Assembly (NCBI RefSeq): GCF_011762025.1
Contig: NZ_JAASQR010000001.1
Coordinates: 868,001 to 932,000 of the forward strand
Direction: 5' to 3'
Length of the DNA: 64,000 nt
DNA from: Sphingobium vermicomposti
GTDB lineage: Bacteria > Pseudomonadota > Alphaproteobacteria > Sphingomonadales > Sphingomonadaceae
Part shown: in pieces, positions 60,596 to 64,000 of the stretch
Position numbering within the stretch: position 1 is the stretch's first letter
Layout of the letters: each line of letters opens with the position of its first letter
The notes under the pieces: model-generated
What the model was told of the DNA's origin: nothing
The model's input: the letters and a program-made list of their open reading frames with translations, nothing else
Database searches by the model: none
Made by a program: the position numbers and the translations under genes

Positions 60596-61591
60596 TCAGG
60601 CAGGGACGAGCCGCCGTTCATAGCGCCACGTACCCCAGACCTGCTGAACCCGGCGCATGGCCGTGCGTATGCGATTTGCGGGCAGGAGCGTCGGTTCGGC
60701 ATGTTCATCCGCCAGGGAGGGCGGCAGATCATGGAATCCGGCGGTCCGAATCCCAGGCAGGCATGCAGCCTCCCGGCATAATGCGGTGAAGCGTCGCATG
60801 ACCGCATGATTGGGGCGCTGACGGTCGCGCGACAGCATTTCAAAACTGTGGGTCAGGGCCATGAAAGCGCCGTGACTTTCCTGCACCGCATGTCTGAGGC
60901 CAGCGCGCATCTCCGTGGCGGACATGGCGCACAGCTGGGCTGGACGGAAGCTGCCAGGGCGGTCGATGATCCCGCTCACCGGTACCTCCAGCATTCCCAG
61001 CTGACGCGTGATTCCCGTCTGCGCGCGCGCGTCGGTGATGCGGCAGCCATGTTGATGATAGGCCGGGTTGACGCTGCTGTCCCAGGCAATGCCCAGTTGC
61101 GCCAAGGCGCGGAGCGTGTCGTCATTCGCGCCAAAATTGCCCGCCCGAAAGGCGTTGATGGCAGGAGCGCCCGCATCTTCGAGCCATGTCCGCGCCATGC
61201 GCAGGAGGGTCAGCTGATCGCCGAGGGAAAAGTCGCCAATATTGCGTCCCGTCAGCCCCTGAACGGGAGAGTGCGTCGCATGGGCCAGCCATTCGGTATG
61301 GACGTGCAACTGCACCTCATGCCCGCGCTCCGCGATCGCGGCGACAATGGGCTTGAGGAAATCAGGGCCAAAAACCAGAGCAGGCATGGGGTCGAGAAAG
61401 AATACGCCTTTCAGGCCATGTTCTTCGAGCTGGTCCATCTGCCAGCCGATCCCATAGCTGCCGCCTTTCGCATCACCCCAGATCGAGCTGCGGACATTAT
61501 CATCCAGGCTCATCCCCCGCTGATGCAGCAAGGCGGACAATTCCGTATCGACGGTGATCAGCAGGGCGGTAGAGGCGTTATCATCCAACAT
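60596..61591 (-). CDS. Polysaccharide deacetylase family protein
   Basis: The 331-residue protein has a NodB-type barrel with ITVDTE (the catalytic Asp pair region), the metal motif HVHTEW and RAGNFGAND. It is a CE4-like fold in a long, cytoplasmic form without a signal peptide. Proteins of this type deacetylate sugars or act on other N-acyl substrates; the WalW-like/DUF-type branch has unknown targets. The ATG at 61591 follows AGGG by eight bases; the GTG at 61609 is an alternative. It is not clearly part of the flanking operons, being 81 bases from the flavin reductase gene. Confidence 0.78.
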   Translation of the reverse strand: MLDDNASTALLITVDTELSALLHQRGMSLDDNVRSSIWGDAKGGSYGIGWQMDQLEEHGLKGVFFLDPMPALVFGPDFLKPIVAAIAERGHEVQLHVHTEWLAHATHSPVQGLTGRNIGDFSLGDQLTLLRMARTWLEDAGAPAINAFRAGNFGANDDTLRALAQLGIAWDSSVNPAYHQHGCRITDARAQTGITRQLGMLEVPVSGIIDRPGSFRPAQLCAMSATEMRAGLRHAVQESHGAFMALTHSFEMLSRDRQRPNHAVMRRFTALCREAACLPGIRTAGFHDLPPSLADEHAEPTLLPANRIRTAMRRVQQVWGTWRYERRLVPA

Positions 61592-61672
61592 GGCTCCCAC
61601 CCTAGCCACTGCAGCTTAAGGAGCAGTAACTCCGCTCCGAAGGCCGCAAAGCATAGGCGTCAGGCCGATAGA

Positions 61673-62167
61673 TCAGACCAGCGGGTTGAATTCGCCATAA
61701 CCACCCTGGAAAAACAGCAGCGGCTTGCCCGGCGTTTCCGCCTCCAGCGCCATCACGCGCCCGACGGCGATATAATGGTCGCCCGCGTCATGAACCGCGT
61801 CCAGCGTGCAGTCGATCCAGGCAACCACGCCGTCCAGGATCGGGGAGCCATTGGCCGAATCGCGATGCGTCACGCCGGAAAACCTGTCCTCTCCCTTGCC
61901 CGAAAGCTGCTGGCAAAGCAGCCTCTGGTCGCTGCCCAGCACATTGACGCAGAATTTGCCCGCGCGCTCGATCAAGGGCCAACTGGTCGAACTTTTGGCA
62001 GGGAAAAAGGCGACCAGCGGCGGGTCAAGCGAAACCGAGGTGAAGGAACCAACCACCATGGCGACGGGCGCGCCCTGGTCGATGGCAGTCACGACGCAGA
62101 CGCCGGTCGGATAGTGACCGAGCACGCGGCGGAAAGTTGCACTGTCGATCACCGTTATTTCCGTCAT
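61673..62167 (-). CDS. Flavin reductase family protein
   Basis: The 164-residue protein is an FMN-binding split-barrel flavin reductase: HYPTGVCVVTA (about residues 18-28), MVVGSFTSVSLDPPLVAFFP and the FCVNVLGSDQ block form the FMN site, and GDHYIAVGRV the C-terminal strand. Such proteins supply reduced flavin to two-component monooxygenases. No monooxygenase partner lies in the window. The ATG at 62167 is chosen over a GTG at 62173. It lies 26 bases from the malic enzyme gene on the same strand. Confidence 0.9.
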   Translation of the reverse strand: MTEITVIDSATFRRVLGHYPTGVCVVTAIDQGAPVAMVVGSFTSVSLDPPLVAFFPAKSSTSWPLIERAGKFCVNVLGSDQRLLCQQLSGKGEDRFSGVTHRDSANGSPILDGVVAWIDCTLDAVHDAGDHYIAVGRVMALEAETPGKPLLFFQGGYGEFNPLV

Positions 62168-62193
62168 TGCCACGTGCCTGTCCCTATGAAGAA

Positions 62194-64000
62194 TTAAAGC
62201 GCAACGCCTGCCGAAGCGAGCACCGCAAGCGTCAGAAGTTCCGAAGCGTTGGACGCCATGGTCGCGATTTGCACCGATTTGTCCATACCGACCAGCATCG
62301 GGCCGATCATTGTCGAGCCGCCTATTTCGCGCAACAGCTTGGCAGAAATATTGGCCGATTGCAGTCCCGGCATCACCAGGACATTTGCCGGGCCGGACAG
62401 GCGGCTGAACGGATAGTTTTTCATGACGGTGGGATTGAGCGCGACGTCCGCCGTCATTTCCCCTTCATATTCGAAATCGACATCGCGCCCATCGAGCACC
62501 TTGATCGCATCCCGCATATTTTCCAGATGCGCGCCGGGCGGATTGCCGAAGTTGGAATAGGACAGGAAAGCAACGCGCGGGTCATGACCCATGCGGCGGG
62601 CGACGGCGACGGTGCCTTCCGCAATATCCGCCAGTTCACTGGCCGATGGCCGTTCATTGACGGTCGTATCGGCAAGAAATACGGTCTTGTCCTTCGAAAT
62701 GATGACATGAATGCCAAAAGGCGTCCGGCCTGGTGCCGGGTCCATGACGCGCTTCACTTCGCGCAGCGTCTGGGCAAAGGGACGGGTCATGCCGGTGATC
62801 ATCGCATCGGCGACCCCCATGGTCACCAGCAGCGTGCCAAAGATGTTACGATCCCGGTTGACCATGCGCTCGCAGTCGCGACGCAGATAGCCGCGCCGTT
62901 GCAGCCGTTTATACAGTGTGTCCACCATTTCGGGCACCAGCGGCGAATTGACGCTGTTATGCAGTTCAAAGCTTTCAGGGTCGCGCACGCCCAACGCTTT
63001 CAGCTTGTCTACGACATCCTGGCGTCCCACCAGCACCGGGACGCCATAGCCCAGGTCGCGGAACTGAATGGCGGCGCGCAACACGACTTCTTCTTCGGCT
63101 TCAGCGAAAACGACGCGCTTCGGGTTCGCCTTTGCCACTTCATAGGCAGTGGTGAGCACCGACGTAGTCGGATTAAGCCGGCCTTTGAGCGATTGGCGAT
63201 AAGCGGCCATGTCCACGATCGGCTTCTGGGCGACACCCGATTCCATCGCCGCCTGCGCCACCGCTGCAGGCACGACTTCCATCAGGCGCGGGTCGAAGGG
63301 CGCGGGGATGATATAATCGGGGCCAAAGCTGTGCGAGCGGCCATAGGCTTTCGCAACTTCTTCGGGCACCTGTTCGCGCGCCAGTTCGGCGATCGCCTGC
63401 GCCGCAGCGACCTTCATCGGTTCATTGATGCCTGTCGCCCGCACGTCGAGCGCACCGCGGAAGATGAAGGGGAATCCCAGCACATTGTTGACCTGGTTGG
63501 GATAGTCCGACCGACCGGTTGCGACGATCGCATCGGGGCGCACCTCCAGCACGTCGGGCGGGGTGATTTCCGGGTCGGGATTGGCCATGGCGAAAATGAT
63601 CGGGCGGGGGGCCATGGCCTTGACCATGTCCTGCGACACCGCACCCGCGACCGACAGGCCCAGAAACACATCGGCGCCCTTGATTGCTTCGCCCAGCGTA
63701 CGCGCATCGGTTTTCACCGCATGGGCCGATTTCCACTGGTTCATGCCTTCGGTGCGGCCCTGGTAGATAACGCCCTTGCTGTCGCACATGATGACATTGT
63801 CATGCCGGACGCCAATCGCCTTGATCAGTTCGGTGCAGGAAATGGAGGCCGCCCCTGCCCCGTTCACCACCACCTTCATGTCTTTCAGATCACGGCCAGT
63901 CAGCATCGCTGCGTTGATGACGCCTGCCGCGGCAATGATCGCCGTGCCATGCTGATCATCATGAAAGACCGGAATGTTCATCCGTTCCTTCAGCGTCTGT
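62194..64000 (-). CDS. maeB: NADP-dependent malic enzyme with C-terminal phosphotransacetylase-like domain (5' end outside window)
   Basis: About 602 residues are visible; the N terminus lies beyond base 64000, since the frame reads through TLKERMNIPVFHDDQHGTAI without a start. The malic enzyme part carries HDDQHGTA, VVNGAGAASISC and FAMANPDPEI. From about residue 290 of the visible part a phosphate acetyl/butyryltransferase domain follows (VVFAEAEEEVVLRAAIQFRD, LVMPGLQSANISAKLL). This fused MaeB form decarboxylates malate to pyruvate with NADP+. The C-terminal domain in MaeB mainly serves regulation by acetyl-CoA. Confidence 0.95.
   Translation of the reverse strand, partial: QTLKERMNIPVFHDDQHGTAIIAAAGVINAAMLTGRDLKDMKVVVNGAGAASISCTELIKAIGVRHDNVIMCDSKGVIYQGRTEGMNQWKSAHAVKTDARTLGEAIKGADVFLGLSVAGAVSQDMVKAMAPRPIIFAMANPDPEITPPDVLEVRPDAIVATGRSDYPNQVNNVLGFPFIFRGALDVRATGINEPMKVAAAQAIAELAREQVPEEVAKAYGRSHSFGPDYIIPAPFDPRLMEVVPAAVAQAAMESGVAQKPIVDMAAYRQSLKGRLNPTTSVLTTAYEVAKANPKRVVFAEAEEEVVLRAAIQFRDLGYGVPVLVGRQDVVDKLKALGVRDPESFELHNSVNSPLVPEMVDTLYKRLQRRGYLRRDCERMVNRDRNIFGTLLVTMGVADAMITGMTRPFAQTLREVKRVMDPAPGRTPFGIHVIISKDKTVFLADTTVNERPSASELADIAEGTVAVARRMGHDPRVAFLSYSNFGNPPGAHLENMRDAIKVLDGRDVDFEYEGEMTADVALNPTVMKNYPFSRLSGPANVLVMPGLQSANISAKLLREIGGSTMIGPMLVGMDKSVQIATMASNASELLTLAVLASAGVAL

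Noticed and set aside
60311..60781. Several short plus-strand frames over the cobalamin riboswitch
   Set aside because: They coincide with the conserved aptamer on the other strand and have no ribosome binding site or family similarity.
1..64000. CRISPR arrays, insertion sequences, prophage genes or toxin-antitoxin pairs
   Set aside because: No regularly spaced repeats, transposase motifs, phage structural genes or typical small gene pairs were found on either strand.

Overview
The window looks like chromosomal DNA of a GC-rich alphaproteobacterium, most likely a sphingomonad (Sphingomonas/Sphingobium/Novosphingobium type). This rests on the TonB receptors with VTAQKR/VTGQ-type TonB boxes, the EipA (DUF1134) protein, the BamE / cytochrome bc1 chaperone / DUF177 neighbourhood, the short exopolysaccharide export protein paired with an outer-membrane barrel, and dense gene packing with many 4-base ATGA overlaps. 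No insertion sequence, phage, CRISPR array or rRNA was seen. The only RNA genes or elements found are one tRNA-Ser(GCU) and one cobalamin riboswitch. All family names come from reading motifs, not from database searches.

Region 1 (1-14.3 kb) is a surface polysaccharide locus. On the minus strand it has a cut-off formyltransferase-like gene, a PglC-type initiating phosphoglycosyl transferase and a GT4 glycosyltransferase. On the plus strand it has a CapD/WbpM-type dehydratase, a DegT aminotransferase, two unrelated sulfotransferases, a short OPX export lipoprotein with an outer-membrane barrel, two more GT4 enzymes, a metallophosphoesterase, an ATP-grasp enzyme and an extended-SDR epimerase. 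Together they suggest an aminated, possibly N-formylated and sulfated glycan. No flippase, polymerase or Wzc-like kinase is present, so the locus continues elsewhere.

Region 2 (14.3-18.5 kb) is housekeeping: bamE, the ubiquinol-cytochrome c chaperone, DUF177/YceD, dinB, eipA and tRNA-Ser.

Region 3 (18.5-51 kb) is a large peptide and amino-acid catabolic island. It holds an ornithine-cyclodeaminase-family gene with a class V aminotransferase, a TonB receptor, a GPH/MFS transporter, two exported S10 carboxypeptidase-like enzymes, an exported amidohydrolase dipeptidase and a YheO/DauR-like regulator. Next comes a tightly coupled six-gene minus-strand operon: DUF1338, a D-2-hydroxyglutarate-dehydrogenase-like flavoprotein, an AstC/ArgD-like aminotransferase, astA, astD and an M20 deacylase, with a divergent LysR gene. 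This operon is the most unusual content. It could encode an N-succinyl route from lysine (or ornithine) through 2-aminoadipate and 2-oxoadipate to 2-oxoglutarate. It is followed by a 5-oxoproline module (fused oxoprolinase, DUF969/DUF979 permease, DUF2891, a leucine-type dehydrogenase and a small protein) and a tyrosine-degradation module (Lrp regulator, maleylacetoacetate isomerase, aminotransferase, HPPD, VOC protein, fumarylacetoacetase) that lacks a recognisable homogentisate dioxygenase.

Region 4 (51-64 kb) holds a GH106 rhamnosidase-like and a GH35-like enzyme meeting at a perfect 19-bp inverted repeat. It then has a cobalamin-riboswitch-controlled TonB receptor with a PepSY membrane protein, a polysaccharide deacetylase, a flavin reductase and the 3' part of a malic enzyme gene.
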